Below are positions 50,911 to 59,437 of a stretch of 64,000 nt of DNA, one piece after another (position 1 is the stretch's first letter; each line of letters starts with the position of its first letter). The position numbers and the translations under genes were made by a program. The notes beneath the pieces were generated by a model. It searched no databases, had not been told where the DNA came from, and worked only from the letters and a program-made list of their open reading frames with translations. The stretch spans positions 42,289 to 106,288 of the forward strand of contig NZ_JAJFAW010000022.1 in NCBI RefSeq assembly GCF_020711255.1, read 5' to 3'. Origin of the DNA: Hymenobacter plasmatis. Its GTDB lineage: Bacteria; Bacteroidota; Bacteroidia; Cytophagales; Hymenobacteraceae.

Positions 50911-50940
50911 AAGATGCTTCGCTGCGCTCTGCATGACGGT
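50911..50940. repeat. Half copy of family B repeat
   Basis: AAGATGCTTCGCTGCGCTCT continuing to GCATGACGG is the right arm of family B (compare 26070-26096 and 29069-29097). No matching left arm lies nearby, so this is a solitary half element next to the family C repeat. Confidence 0.7.
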
Positions 50941-50954
50941 CAGGTTTACTCGTT

Positions 50955-51947
50955 CTACCCCTGCAAAATCAGCTCAATCGCCGCCAGTTCCTCCGGGCTG
51001 AATGCCAGATTCTCTAAGCAGCGGAGCGAGTCGTCGAGTTGCTCGGGTTTGCTGGCGCCGATGAGCACAGAAGTGACCCGGTCATCTTTTAGCAGCCACG
51101 AAAGGGCCATTTGGGCCAGGCTTTGCTGGCGGGTGAGGGCGAGGGCGTTGAGGCGGCGGATTTTGTCGAGGCGCTCGGGCGTGAGGTTGTTTTCGGTCAG
51201 GAAGCCGACGCCTTTGGCCACGCGTGAATCGTCTGGAATGCCGCGCAGGTACTTGTCGGTGAGCAGGCCCTGGGCCAGCGGCGAGAACGGGATGCAGCCC
51301 ACGCCTTCCTGCTCTAAGAGGTCGAGCAGGCCGCCTTCTACCCAGCGCTCAAACATCGAATACTTGGGCTGGTGGATAAGGCAGGGCGTGCCGAGCTCGC
51401 GCAGCAAGCGGAAGGCCTCGGCCGCTTCGGTGGGCTGGTAATTGCTCAGGCCGACGTACAGGGCCTTGCCTTGGCGCACGATGAGGTCGAGCGCGGCCAT
51501 GGTTTCGGCCAGAGGCGTGTCGGGGTCGGGGCGGTGGTGGTAGAAGATGTCGACGTACTCCAGGCCCATGCGCTTTAGGCTCTGGTCGAGGCTCGATACG
51601 AGGTATTTCTTCGAGCCCCACTCGCCGTAGCGGCCGGGCCACATGAGGTAGCCGGCTTTGGTGGAAATAATCAGTTCATCGCGGTAGCCCGCAAAATCTT
51701 CGCGCAGCACGCGGCCAAAGTTCTCCTCGGCCGAGCCGGGCGGCGGGCCGTAGTTGTTGGCCAGATCGAAGTGGGTGATGCCGTTATCAAAGGCCCGGCG
51801 CAGGATGGCGCGGCCGTTGGCCAGCGAGTCCACGTCGCCGAAATTGTGCCACAAGCCCAGCGACAATGCCGGCAATTTCAGGCCGCTGTGCCCGCAGCGG
51901 CGGTATGTCATGTGCTGGTAGCGAGTGGGGTGGGGGAGGTAGGGCAT
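50955..51947 (-). CDS. Aldo/keto reductase (YghZ-like)
   Basis: A 330-residue NADPH-dependent TIM-barrel reductase. GITHFDLANNYGPPPGSAE carries the catalytic Asp and Tyr, STKAGYLMWPGRYGEWGSKK the Lys, and IFYHHRPDPDTPLAETM the His region. IPFSPLAQGLLTDKYL and VLIGASKPEQLDDSL are cofactor-site lines. It closely follows the pattern of E. coli YghZ, which reduces L-glyceraldehyde 3-phosphate and methylglyoxal-type aldehydes. It is convergent with the motor operon and separated from the aldolase gene by a terminator. Confidence 0.92.
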   Translation of the reverse strand: MPYLPHPTRYQHMTYRRCGHSGLKLPALSLGLWHNFGDVDSLANGRAILRRAFDNGITHFDLANNYGPPPGSAEENFGRVLREDFAGYRDELIISTKAGYLMWPGRYGEWGSKKYLVSSLDQSLKRMGLEYVDIFYHHRPDPDTPLAETMAALDLIVRQGKALYVGLSNYQPTEAAEAFRLLRELGTPCLIHQPKYSMFERWVEGGLLDLLEQEGVGCIPFSPLAQGLLTDKYLRGIPDDSRVAKGVGFLTENNLTPERLDKIRRLNALALTRQQSLAQMALSWLLKDDRVTSVLIGASKPEQLDDSLRCLENLAFSPEELAAIELILQG

Positions 51948-51998
51948 GGTGGTGGGGGCGGGCCGTGGAGTGTAACCAAGTCAATATAGCGAGGCAAT

Positions 51999-52035
51999 AA
52001 TAAGCCCCGGCACTTTGTGGGCGCCGGGGCTTATT
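51999..52035. terminator. Bidirectional terminator between fbaA and the aldo/keto reductase
   Basis: AATAAGCCCCGGC pairs with GCCGGGGCTTATT around an 11-base loop. It closes the minus-strand aldolase gene, whose stop is 24 bases away. Confidence 0.85.
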
Positions 52036-52058
52036 GCATGTTCACACCAGAAGGCCGG

Positions 52059-53144
52059 TTAGTAGCGGCGGTTGATGCAGTTCAGGTCCTCAAATGCCTG
52101 CTTGAGGCGTGCCACGAAGGTTTCTTCGCCTTTGCGCAGCCACACGCGGGGGTCGTAGTACTTCTTGTTGGGCGAGTCGGCGCCGCTGGGGTTGCCAATC
52201 TGGCCCTGCAGGAAGCCTTCGTTCTTCACGTAGTAGTCCTTGATGCCTTCCCACAGTGCCCACTGCAGGTCGGTGTCGATGTTCATCTTGATGGCGCCGT
52301 AGCTGATGGCCTCGCGGATTTCCTCCTGGCTCGAGCCCGAGCCGCCGTGAAACACGAAGTCGATGGGCAGCGCCTCGGTGATGTTGTGCTTTTGGCGCAG
52401 GTGCTCCTGCGAGTTGTGCAGAATCTTGGGCTGCAGCTTCACGTTGCCGGGCTTGTATACCCCGTGCACGTTGCCGAACGCAGCAGCGATGGTGAAACGC
52501 GGGCTGATTTCGCTCAGTTGCTCGTAGGCGTAGGCCACTTCCTCGGGCTGGGTGTAAAGCTTGGAGCTGTCCACGTCGGAGTTGTCCACGCCGTCTTCTT
52601 CGCCGCCGGTCACGCCCAGCTCAATTTCCAGCGTCATGCCGATTTTGGCCATGCGCTCGAGGTAACGCTTGCAGATTTCGATGTTCTCCTCAATCGGCTC
52701 TTCCGATAGGTCGAGCATGTGCGAACTGAACAGCGGCTGGCCGTGCTGGGCGTAGTATTTCTCGCCGGCGTCGAGCAGGCCGTCAATCCAGGGCAGGAGC
52801 TTTTTGGCGGCGTGGTCGGTGTGCAGCACCACGGGCACGTCGTAGAGGTCGGCCATCAGGTGCACGTGGTGGGCGCCCGAGATGCCGCCCGCAATGCTGG
52901 CGCGCTGGCCGTCGTTGCTCACCGACTTGCCGGCATAGAACTGGGCGCCGCCGTTCGAGAACTGAATCATAACCGGCGAGTTCACTGCCTTGGCGGCTTC
53001 CAGCACGCCGTTCACGGTGTTGGTGCCGGTCACGTTCACGGCCGGAAGGGCAAAGCCGTTGGCCTTGGCGTATTGAAACAGAGCCTGGACTTCGTCGCCG
53101 TGCAGGACGCCCGCCCGCAGGCCGGTAAGGGTTTGGTCAGCCAT
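52059..53144 (-). CDS. fbaA: Class II fructose-bisphosphate aldolase
   Basis: A 361-residue zinc-dependent aldolase of glycolysis and gluconeogenesis. LHTDHAAKKLLPWIDG contains the first zinc histidine and the catalytic Asp, EIELGVTGGEEDGVD is the type A insert, FGNVHGVYKPGNVKL and DFVFHGGSGSSQEEI supply the remaining zinc histidines and phosphate loop. SYGAIKMNIDTDLQWA binds the second phosphate. It is the long type A form of the enzyme. It is monocistronic with a terminator after it. Confidence 0.95.
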   Translation of the reverse strand: MADQTLTGLRAGVLHGDEVQALFQYAKANGFALPAVNVTGTNTVNGVLEAAKAVNSPVMIQFSNGGAQFYAGKSVSNDGQRASIAGGISGAHHVHLMADLYDVPVVLHTDHAAKKLLPWIDGLLDAGEKYYAQHGQPLFSSHMLDLSEEPIEENIEICKRYLERMAKIGMTLEIELGVTGGEEDGVDNSDVDSSKLYTQPEEVAYAYEQLSEISPRFTIAAAFGNVHGVYKPGNVKLQPKILHNSQEHLRQKHNITEALPIDFVFHGGSGSSQEEIREAISYGAIKMNIDTDLQWALWEGIKDYYVKNEGFLQGQIGNPSGADSPNKKYYDPRVWLRKGEETFVARLKQAFEDLNCINRRY

Positions 53145-53326
53145 AAAAATGAATTAAGCGGCAGCGCCGCAGTGAATAAAGAAAGCAGGCAAACCCCGGC
53201 CGCCCAAAAAGCGCCGGGACAGCAAAGTACGGTCGGCGGTGCCTAACCTGAAAGGGCCGGGCCCACCGATTGGCGGTGGGGGGCGGCTCGAGCCAAACCC
53301 AAGCCTGCTGAAATTACCATAAAAAA

Positions 53327-53354
53327 GGGGCTGACCGTTGCAGCGGTCAGCCCC
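53327..53354 (-). terminator. Terminator of the orphan T9SS gene (minus strand)
   Basis: GGGGCTGACCG pairs with CGGTCAGCCCC around TTGCAG. The six A residues at 53321-53326 read as a T tract on the minus strand. Confidence 0.85.
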
Positions 53355-53387
53355 TGGCTTCACTCACCTCTCCTTCACTTCCGTTTT

Positions 53388-53915
53388 CTAGCCGGCCGTC
53401 ATCGTCTTAGACTGCCGGTACACGCCGTAGCTGTTGGTTACTTGCAATTGATACACATACTGGCCGGCGGCCAAGCCCAGGCCGCTCAGATTCAAGGGGA
53501 TGGCATGCTCGCCGGCGAGCATGCCCTTGCGGTTGATGCCGGCTACCTTGCGCCCCGCCAGGTCGAACAGGTCCAAGCGGACGTCGCCGCCGTTGGTGAG
53601 CGTAAAGGGCACCGTGGTTTCGCCCAAGTAAGGATTGGGATGGTTTTGGCCCAACACAAACTGCCCGCCGGTCTCCCGGTCCAGGACGCGCGGGAGCGGG
53701 GGCGCTGCCGCCCGTTTGGGCGCTACCTCGGGCTCCGGGGAGCTACGGGCCGCGGGGGCGTACGCCAGGGCGGCGGAAAGGGCCCCGGACTCGCCCGCTA
53801 CCACCGCGCCGACAGGCAAAGTAGCCTCGGCGGTTTGGTAGGTCGGACTCAACAAATCACTCAGCGTATTGGTGGGGGCCACGGGCAAATCGAAATGGAA
53901 TTGAGCTGGTCTCAT
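53388..53915 (-). CDS. Orphan T9SS type A sorting-domain protein without signal peptide
   Basis: A 175-residue protein. Its C-terminal 80 residues are a clear T9SS domain: LGQNHPNPYLGETTVPF, VRLDLFDLAGRKVAGIN and AAGQYVYQLQVTNSYGVY. The first 90 residues are disordered and Ala/Pro-rich (AAPPLPRVL). Translation most likely starts at ATG 53915 (MRPAQFHFDLPV), which gives no signal peptide; even the longer frame from 54014 has no clean one. Export by type IX secretion needs a Sec signal, so this may be a decayed or domesticated copy, or a cytoplasmic regulator using the same fold. Confidence 0.6.
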   Translation of the reverse strand: MRPAQFHFDLPVAPTNTLSDLLSPTYQTAEATLPVGAVVAGESGALSAALAYAPAARSSPEPEVAPKRAAAPPLPRVLDRETGGQFVLGQNHPNPYLGETTVPFTLTNGGDVRLDLFDLAGRKVAGINRKGMLAGEHAIPLNLSGLGLAAGQYVYQLQVTNSYGVYRQSKTMTAG

Positions 53916-54253
53916 CTGCCTGATAATTACCTGCAACTGCGCAGGTAAAAACGAAAGATGCGACCAGCATAATGAAGCGCAATGTCTCCGGCACGGCCGC
54001 CGTAGATATTTCAAATATCATTATTCTATTGTTGAAAACCTACTCAGGCCCTATACTTTACTTTAAAATATTGGCTAATGAAAAAAAAGCGGTTTGCAGC
54101 GGCGTCGTTAAGGGCCAAACTCAGCAGTTAGGGGCACATTGCCACGTCTAAAAATCCACCGGAAATATCGCATCCGGAGGCCCGCAAAAACATCGGGAAT
54201 TCATTTCGGCTTAACTTTTCAATTGCTACCTTGCAGGACTCATAAGCCACGCC

Positions 54254-54466
54254 ATGCCAGACTTCTTTGATACCGACGGCCGCCCTGAGTCTGCCGGTGG
54301 CGCCAGCACCGAAGCCGAGCGTAAGCTGAAGGTGTGGGCCGTGCTCAATGCTGTGGACCAAGGCTTGATGAGCACCGAAGAAGCGTGTGCCGCCTACGGC
54401 ATTAGCGCCGTGGAAATGGAGCAGCACCGCGCCGGCTGGCTCGATTTCGAGGCCGGCAGCCGCTAG
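54254..54466 (+). CDS. Small helical SciP/DUF1153-like protein
   Basis: A 70-residue cytoplasmic protein. The core RKLKVWAVLNAVDQGLMSTE followed by EACAAYGISAVEMEQHRAGW looks like a helix-turn-helix: basic helix, then a GLMS turn, then an EEAC-x-x-YG-IS second helix. This is similar to SciP/DUF1153 proteins and to transposase-type N-terminal helices. It stands between an orphan T9SS gene and kaiC and is likely monocistronic. The function is unassigned; a DNA-binding regulator is the best guess. Confidence 0.65.
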   Translation: MPDFFDTDGRPESAGGASTEAERKLKVWAVLNAVDQGLMSTEEACAAYGISAVEMEQHRAGWLDFEAGSR

Positions 54467-54640
54467 CAGCCCACTCCTATATATTGGGACGAAAGCGCCC
54501 GTTCCATTGCCCTGTGCCAACCAGCTCCACTCGCTGTTTTTGGGCTTCTCAAGCGCCGACGTAGCATTTGGGCTGGCATCAGATTGAGCCAAATAGCCTG
54601 CCGGTTGGGATATAAGGAACTAAAGTGCATTGCTGTGCTT

Positions 54641-54648
54641 TAACTTTG
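54641..54648 (+). promoter_or_regulatory. Bacteroidetes -7 promoter box of the kai cluster
   Basis: TAACTTTG matches TAnnTTTG and ends 9 bases before the ATG at 54658. If used, the kaiC message would be leaderless or nearly so. Confidence 0.45.
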
Positions 54649-54657
54649 GCTTAACCT

Positions 54658-56412
54658 ATGCCCTCCTTCATGCAAGAGTATAACTCGTCGGTTGCCCCCG
54701 CATTGCCCCAACTCCCCAAAGCCTTAACGGGTATTGAGGGCCTTGATGAAATAACCGATGGCGGCTTGCCGCTGGGGCGCCCCACCCTGATTTGCGGCAG
54801 CGCGGGCTGCGGCAAAACCTTGATGGGTATTGAGTTTCTGGTGCGCGGCATTCAGGAATACAACGAGCCCGGCGTGCTCATGGCCTTCGAGGAAACGGGG
54901 GAGGAACTGGCCGCCAACGTGGCTTCCCTGGGCTTCGACCTAAAGGCCCTGCAAGACAGCAAAATGCTGCGCCTCGACCACGTACACGTCGACCGGTCGG
55001 AGATTGAAGAAACCGGCGAATACGACCTCGAAGGGCTGTTCATTCGCCTGGGCTACGCCATCGATTCCATTGGAGCCAAGCGCGTGGTGCTCGATACCAT
55101 CGAAGCGCTGTTTTCGGGCTTTCCCAATCAGGCCGTGCTGCGCTCGGAAATCCGCCGGCTGTTCCGCTGGCTCAAGGACAAGGGCGTAACCACCGTGATT
55201 ACGGCCGAGCGCGGCGACGGCACCCTCACCCGCCAAGGATTGGAAGAGTATGTGTCGGACTGCGTGATTCTGCTCGACAACCGGGTGATTGACCAGATTA
55301 CCACCCGCCGCCTGCGCATTGTAAAGTACCGCGGCAGCACCCACGGCACCAACGAGTACCCCTACCTCATCACGGAAGACGGCATTTCGGTGCTGCCCGT
55401 GACGTCGCTGCGGCTCGACCACCAGGTGTCGAATAACATCATGTCGTCGGGCGTGCCCGCGCTCGACGACATGTTTGGCATGGGCGGATTTTACCAGGGC
55501 AGCAGCGTGCTGATTACCGGCACGGCCGGCACTGCCAAAACTACCCTGGCCGCCTCCTTTGCCGAGAAAACCTGCGTGCAGGGGCAGCGCTGCCTGTTTT
55601 TTGCTTTCGAAGAATCGCCGCAGCAGCTGCTGCGCAACATGAAGTCGGTAAGCGTCGACTTGAAATCGCACGTGGATGCCGGCCTGTTGCGCATCGAAGC
55701 ATCGCGGCCCACCATCAACGGCCTAGAGCAGCACCTCGTCACGCTGCACCGGTTGGTGAAGGAGTTCAAGCCCGATGCAGTGATTATCGACCCCATCACC
55801 AACCTCATCACGGTGGGCAACATTGCCGAGGTGCGCAGCATGCTCACCCGCCTCATCGACTTTCTGAAGGTGAGCGGCATCACGGCCTACTTCACGGCCC
55901 TGGTGAGCGGGCGCGGGCAGCAGCAGGAAATGACCGACGAGGGCGTGTCGTCGCTGGTTGATACCTGGATTAGCGTACGCGACCTCGAAGGCATTGGCGA
56001 GCGCAACCGCGGCCTGAGCATCCTCAAATCGCGCGGCATGGCCCATTCCAACCAGGTGCGCGAGTTCCTTGTGACCGACCGTGGCGTGGAGCTGCTAGAG
56101 GTGGTGGTGGGCCCCACCGGCATCGTGACCGGCGCCAGCCGCCTCACCCAGCAGCTGCAGGAGCACGCCCAAACCTTGGCCGCTCAGCAGGAAGCCGACC
56201 GCCGCGACCGCGAGCTGGAGCGCCGCCGCCGCGTGCTCGAAGCCAACATTGCCAACCTGCGCACCGAGTTTGAGTCGGTGGAGGAGGAGCTGCGCCAAAT
56301 CAATTCTCACGAACAAACGCGCCAGCAAACGCTCGCCAGCGGCAATCAGCGCATTGCCGCTGCCAACCCGCCGCGGCGCAATGCCCCCACCGACGGCGAA
56401 AACGACCGGTAG
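54658..56412 (+). CDS. kaiC: KaiC-like clock ATPase
   Basis: A 584-residue tandem-RecA protein. CI has Walker A GSAGCGKTLMGIEF (about 47) and the catalytic AFEETGEEL; CII has GTAGTAKTTLAASF (about 288) and FAFEESPQQLLRN. The CII phosphorylation region reads MTDEGVSSLVDT, so the two cyanobacterial phosphosites (Ser431, Thr432) are Ser-Ser here, with the nearby Thr426 kept. The C-terminal 60 residues are a charged helical extension (DRRDRELERRRRVLEANIAN). No KaiA is present. It heads an operon with two kaiB genes, a histidine kinase and a receiver protein, so it may give timing or stress output through the kinase. Confidence 0.93.
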   Translation: MPSFMQEYNSSVAPALPQLPKALTGIEGLDEITDGGLPLGRPTLICGSAGCGKTLMGIEFLVRGIQEYNEPGVLMAFEETGEELAANVASLGFDLKALQDSKMLRLDHVHVDRSEIEETGEYDLEGLFIRLGYAIDSIGAKRVVLDTIEALFSGFPNQAVLRSEIRRLFRWLKDKGVTTVITAERGDGTLTRQGLEEYVSDCVILLDNRVIDQITTRRLRIVKYRGSTHGTNEYPYLITEDGISVLPVTSLRLDHQVSNNIMSSGVPALDDMFGMGGFYQGSSVLITGTAGTAKTTLAASFAEKTCVQGQRCLFFAFEESPQQLLRNMKSVSVDLKSHVDAGLLRIEASRPTINGLEQHLVTLHRLVKEFKPDAVIIDPITNLITVGNIAEVRSMLTRLIDFLKVSGITAYFTALVSGRGQQQEMTDEGVSSLVDTWISVRDLEGIGERNRGLSILKSRGMAHSNQVREFLVTDRGVELLEVVVGPTGIVTGASRLTQQLQEHAQTLAAQQEADRRDRELERRRRVLEANIANLRTEFESVEEELRQINSHEQTRQQTLASGNQRIAAANPPRRNAPTDGENDR

Positions 56413-56459
56413 TTCGTACATCCAAGTTGCCGCTGGCATTTGCTCCCCCCACCCTTTCC

Positions 56460-56762
56460 ATGGCTGAAGAAAACGACGAAGAAACCTGGGAGTTGCGCCT
56501 ATACGTGGCCGGCCAAACCCCCAAATCTGTAACGGCCCTGGCCAACCTCAAGAAACACTGCGAGCAGCACCTCAAAGGCCGCTATAAGATAGAAGTCATC
56601 GACCTGCTGGTGAACCCGCAGCTGGCCGAGGGCGACCAGATACTGGCCATTCCGACGCTGGTGCGCAAAGTGCCCGAGCCCATTCGCAAAATCATCGGCG
56701 ACCTCTCCAACGAAGAGCGGGTGCTGGTGGGCTTGGACGTGCGTCCCCTCATTAAGAAATAG
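56460..56762 (+). CDS. kaiB: KaiB-like protein, copy 1
   Basis: A 100-residue thioredoxin-like KaiB. The line LRLYVAGQTPKSVTALANL opens the fold, followed by HLKGRYKIEVIDLLVNPQ and ILAIPTLVRKVPEPIRKIIG. These match KaiB; cyanobacterial KaiB can switch fold to bind KaiC. The ATG at 56460 is chosen over the TTG-initiated frame at 56427. It follows kaiC by 47 bases and is separated from the second kaiB by only 8 bases. Confidence 0.92.
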   Translation: MAEENDEETWELRLYVAGQTPKSVTALANLKKHCEQHLKGRYKIEVIDLLVNPQLAEGDQILAIPTLVRKVPEPIRKIIGDLSNEERVLVGLDVRPLIKK

Positions 56763-56770
56763 TCTGTTCG

Positions 56771-57112
56771 ATGGAACCACTACTGGACCCCACGGACAAT
56801 CCGGAAGAGCCTACCGGCCCCGAGTATTTGCTGCACCTGTACATCACGGGTGCTACCACCAACTCCACGCGCGCCGTGCGCAACATCAAGGAAATCTGCG
56901 AAGAGCACCTGAAAGGGCGCTACGAACTGCTGATAGTAGACGTGTACCAGCAGCCGGAGCTGGCCCAGGAAAAAGACCTGATTGGCGTGCCCACGCTCAT
57001 CAAGCTGCGCCCCGGCCTGGTGCGCCGCATGGTGGGCGACTTCTCGGACCGCGAACGGGTGCTGAAAGCCTTGGGCGTGATTCCGCCCGCCAGTATTATT
57101 GGCAATGAGTGA
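56771..57112 (+). CDS. kaiB: KaiB-like protein, copy 2
   Basis: A 113-residue KaiB paralogue. LLHLYITGATTNSTRAVRNI is the first strand-helix, and HLKGRYELLIVDVYQQPELA with LIGVPTLIKLRPGLVRRMVG carry the conserved core. It is about half identical by eye to copy 1, so it is an old duplication. Its last codons overlap the start of the following histidine kinase gene (ATG at 57105), which implies coupled translation and a shared complex. Confidence 0.92.
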   Translation: MEPLLDPTDNPEEPTGPEYLLHLYITGATTNSTRAVRNIKEICEEHLKGRYELLIVDVYQQPELAQEKDLIGVPTLIKLRPGLVRRMVGDFSDRERVLKALGVIPPASIIGNE

Positions 57113-58823
57113 GCCGCTGCCCACCGTGGTTGACCTGACTCGGGAGAACGAGGAGCTGCGCTACCAGCTGGAGGAAGCGCAGGAGCTGATTCATGCCATC
57201 CGGACCGGGGCCATCGATGCGCTGGCGGTGCAAAGCGCCCAGGGGCCGCGCATCTTCACGCTGCAAGGCGCCGACCAAGGCTACCGCACCCTGATTGAGC
57301 AGATGAACGAGGGCGCCTTGCTGCTCAGCGAAGACGCCACCGTGCTCTACTGCAACGCCTGCCTGGCCGGCCTGCTGGGCCACGCCCTGGGCGAGCTGAT
57401 GGGCAGCTCCTTCGATGCGTTTGTGCCCGTGGTGTTCCAGGACTATTGGGCCAGCCTGATGCTGCGGGGCTGGGCGGGCAAAAGCAAGGGCGAGCTGCCC
57501 CTGCAAACCAAAGCGGGCGCACTGGTGCCATTTTCGGTGTCGATGAACGTGCTGATGTTCAACGAGACGCCCACGCTGGCCGTGATTGTGACCGATTTGT
57601 CGGCGCAGCGCGAAATCACCGCCATTCAGGCCCAGGTACTGGAACAAAACGCCCTGCTCGACCGCAAAACCGAGGAGCTCAAGCGCGAAGAAGCCGGCCG
57701 CCTGGTGGGCGAGCGCGCCGCCGCCGAAGCCAGCCGCCTGCTCGAAGGCATCTCCCAGATTGCCTGGACCACCAACGCGCTGGGCGACCACACCTACCGC
57801 AACCGCCGCTGGTACGACTACATTGGGCAGGGCCAGGGCCAGGGCGCTCCCGCCAGCCGCTCCTGGCGCGAGCGCCTGCACCCAGACGATGTGGCGCCCA
57901 CGCTGGCACACTGGCAGCACAGCCTGCACACCGGCCAGCCCTACGAGGTGGAGTGCCGCATCCGGAACCACGCCGGGGCCTACCGGTGGATGCTGGGCCG
58001 GGCGCTGCCCTCGCGCAACGAGCAGGGCGAGATTATCCAGTGGATTGGCACCTACACCGACATCCACGAGCACAAGCTGGCGCTCGAGCGCATCGACCAG
58101 GGCCAGCGCGAGCTGCGCGACAACAACGAGCAGCTTACCCGCGTCAACGTCGACCTCGACAACTTCATCTACACGGCTTCGCACGACCTCAAGGCGCCCA
58201 TCTCCAATATCGAAGGCCTGCTCCATGCCCTGCTGGTGGAGCTCCCCGCCGATACCGTGCAGGCCGACCCGGTGCAGCCCATTCTGGAGCTGATGCAGGA
58301 CTCGGTGAACCGCTTCAAGCGCACCATCGAGCACCTCACCGACGTGAGCAAGCTGCAGAAAGAGCACGGCCTCCCCACGGAAGCGGTGGACCTGGCCACC
58401 GTGGTCCAGGACGTGGTTCTGGATTTGGAGCCGCTTATTCAAGCGGCCGACGCCCGGCTGGAAGTGGACGTGCAGGCCGCCCCCTCCGTGTCCTTTTCCG
58501 AGAAGAACCTGCGCAGCGTGGTGTTCAACCTGCTCAGCAATGCCCTCAAGTACCGCGCCCCCGACCGCCCGCCGCACGTGCGCCTCCGGGCCCGGCCCGA
58601 GGAGAGCGGCGTGGTGCTCGAAGTGCAGGACAACGGCCTGGGACTGGACGCGGCCAGCGAACAGAAAATGTTCGGCATGTTCCAGCGCTTTCACGACCAC
58701 GTCGAGGGCTCAGGCATTGGCCTTTACATGGTGAAAAAGATGGTGGAAAACGCCGGGGGGCGCATCGCCGTGCGCTCGGAACTGGGCGTGGGCTCCACGT
58801 TTTTGGTTTACTTTAGCCGGTAA
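57105..58823 (+). CDS. PAS-domain histidine kinase of the kai cluster
   Basis: A 572-residue soluble kinase. It starts with a short coiled coil (LTRENEELRYQLEEAQELI), then PAS domains at about 65-185 and 215-340 (GDHTYRNRRWYDYIG and YRWMLGRALPSRNEQGEI). HisKA is FIYTASHDLKAPISNIEGLL (His near 360), and HATPase has LRSVVFNLLSNALKYRAPD and GSGIGLYMVKKMV. No membrane helix is present, so signals are internal; KaiB or KaiC is the obvious candidate partner. Its start overlaps the second kaiB stop. The cognate receiver is likely the next gene. Confidence 0.93.
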   Translation: MSEPLPTVVDLTRENEELRYQLEEAQELIHAIRTGAIDALAVQSAQGPRIFTLQGADQGYRTLIEQMNEGALLLSEDATVLYCNACLAGLLGHALGELMGSSFDAFVPVVFQDYWASLMLRGWAGKSKGELPLQTKAGALVPFSVSMNVLMFNETPTLAVIVTDLSAQREITAIQAQVLEQNALLDRKTEELKREEAGRLVGERAAAEASRLLEGISQIAWTTNALGDHTYRNRRWYDYIGQGQGQGAPASRSWRERLHPDDVAPTLAHWQHSLHTGQPYEVECRIRNHAGAYRWMLGRALPSRNEQGEIIQWIGTYTDIHEHKLALERIDQGQRELRDNNEQLTRVNVDLDNFIYTASHDLKAPISNIEGLLHALLVELPADTVQADPVQPILELMQDSVNRFKRTIEHLTDVSKLQKEHGLPTEAVDLATVVQDVVLDLEPLIQAADARLEVDVQAAPSVSFSEKNLRSVVFNLLSNALKYRAPDRPPHVRLRARPEESGVVLEVQDNGLGLDAASEQKMFGMFQRFHDHVEGSGIGLYMVKKMVENAGGRIAVRSELGVGSTFLVYFSR

Positions 58824-58875
58824 TACGCGCTAAACAGTGTCCTGCTCAGGGGCAAAATTTGCCGCCGGCCCCTCC

Positions 58876-59298
58876 ATGCAAAAGTTAACCTGCGTAATGC
58901 TGGTCGACGACGACCAGACGACCAATTACCTCAACCAATTGCTGCTGAAGCGCCTCGGCGTGACGGATAAGCTGCTCGTGGCCCTCAACGGGCAGGAAGC
59001 CCTGGAGCTGGTACAAAGCCACTGCCACGAAGCCACCCCCGAGAACCCGGCCCTGATTCTGCTGGACGTGAAGATGCCCGTCATGGACGGCTTCGCGTTT
59101 CTGGCGGCCTACGAAAAGCTGCAGATTGAGCGGAAGTACGCCATCATCATCGTGATGCTGACTACCTCGCTGCACCCCCAGGATGTGGAGCGGGTCAAGC
59201 AACTCAATATTTCCGGTTTCCTGAATAAGCCACTGACCGAAGAGAAGCTCAACCAGGTGTTGAAAAGCTACTTCGACCGCCAGCTGCCCGAAAACTAG
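58876..59298 (+). CDS. Stand-alone receiver (CheY-like) of the kai cluster
   Basis: A 140-residue single-domain response regulator. CVMLVDDDQTTNYLNQLLL gives the acidic pair, ALILLDVKMPVMDGFAFL the phosphorylated Asp (near 60), VMLTTSL the switch Thr and FLNKPLTEEKL the Lys. It has no output domain. It begins 52 bases after the kinase. Single-domain regulators of this type often relay phosphate or bind a partner protein. The ATG at 58876 is favoured. Confidence 0.92.
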   Translation: MQKLTCVMLVDDDQTTNYLNQLLLKRLGVTDKLLVALNGQEALELVQSHCHEATPENPALILLDVKMPVMDGFAFLAAYEKLQIERKYAIIIVMLTTSLHPQDVERVKQLNISGFLNKPLTEEKLNQVLKSYFDRQLPEN

Positions 59299-59437
59299 TG
59301 TTCTATAACGACTTGTTGGGCCAAGCTTTCTGAGCAAGGTGAAGCTTTGCGTTTCAGCTCAATATTGCCGCCGCGTGTCTTGGTTTGGGTGCCGGGTAGG
59401 GCAGCGGGATTAGGGCAAAGACATTTACCTTGGGGCC

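Noticed and set aside
204..50940. CRISPR array or integron repeats
   Set aside because: The repeats are long palindromes at scattered sites, not short direct repeats with regular spacers, and no cas or integrase gene is present.
57096..58700. A 534-residue open frame antisense to the kai-cluster kinase
   Set aside because: The plus strand encodes intact HisKA and HATPase motifs; the antisense translation is His/Gly/Val-rich with no domain.
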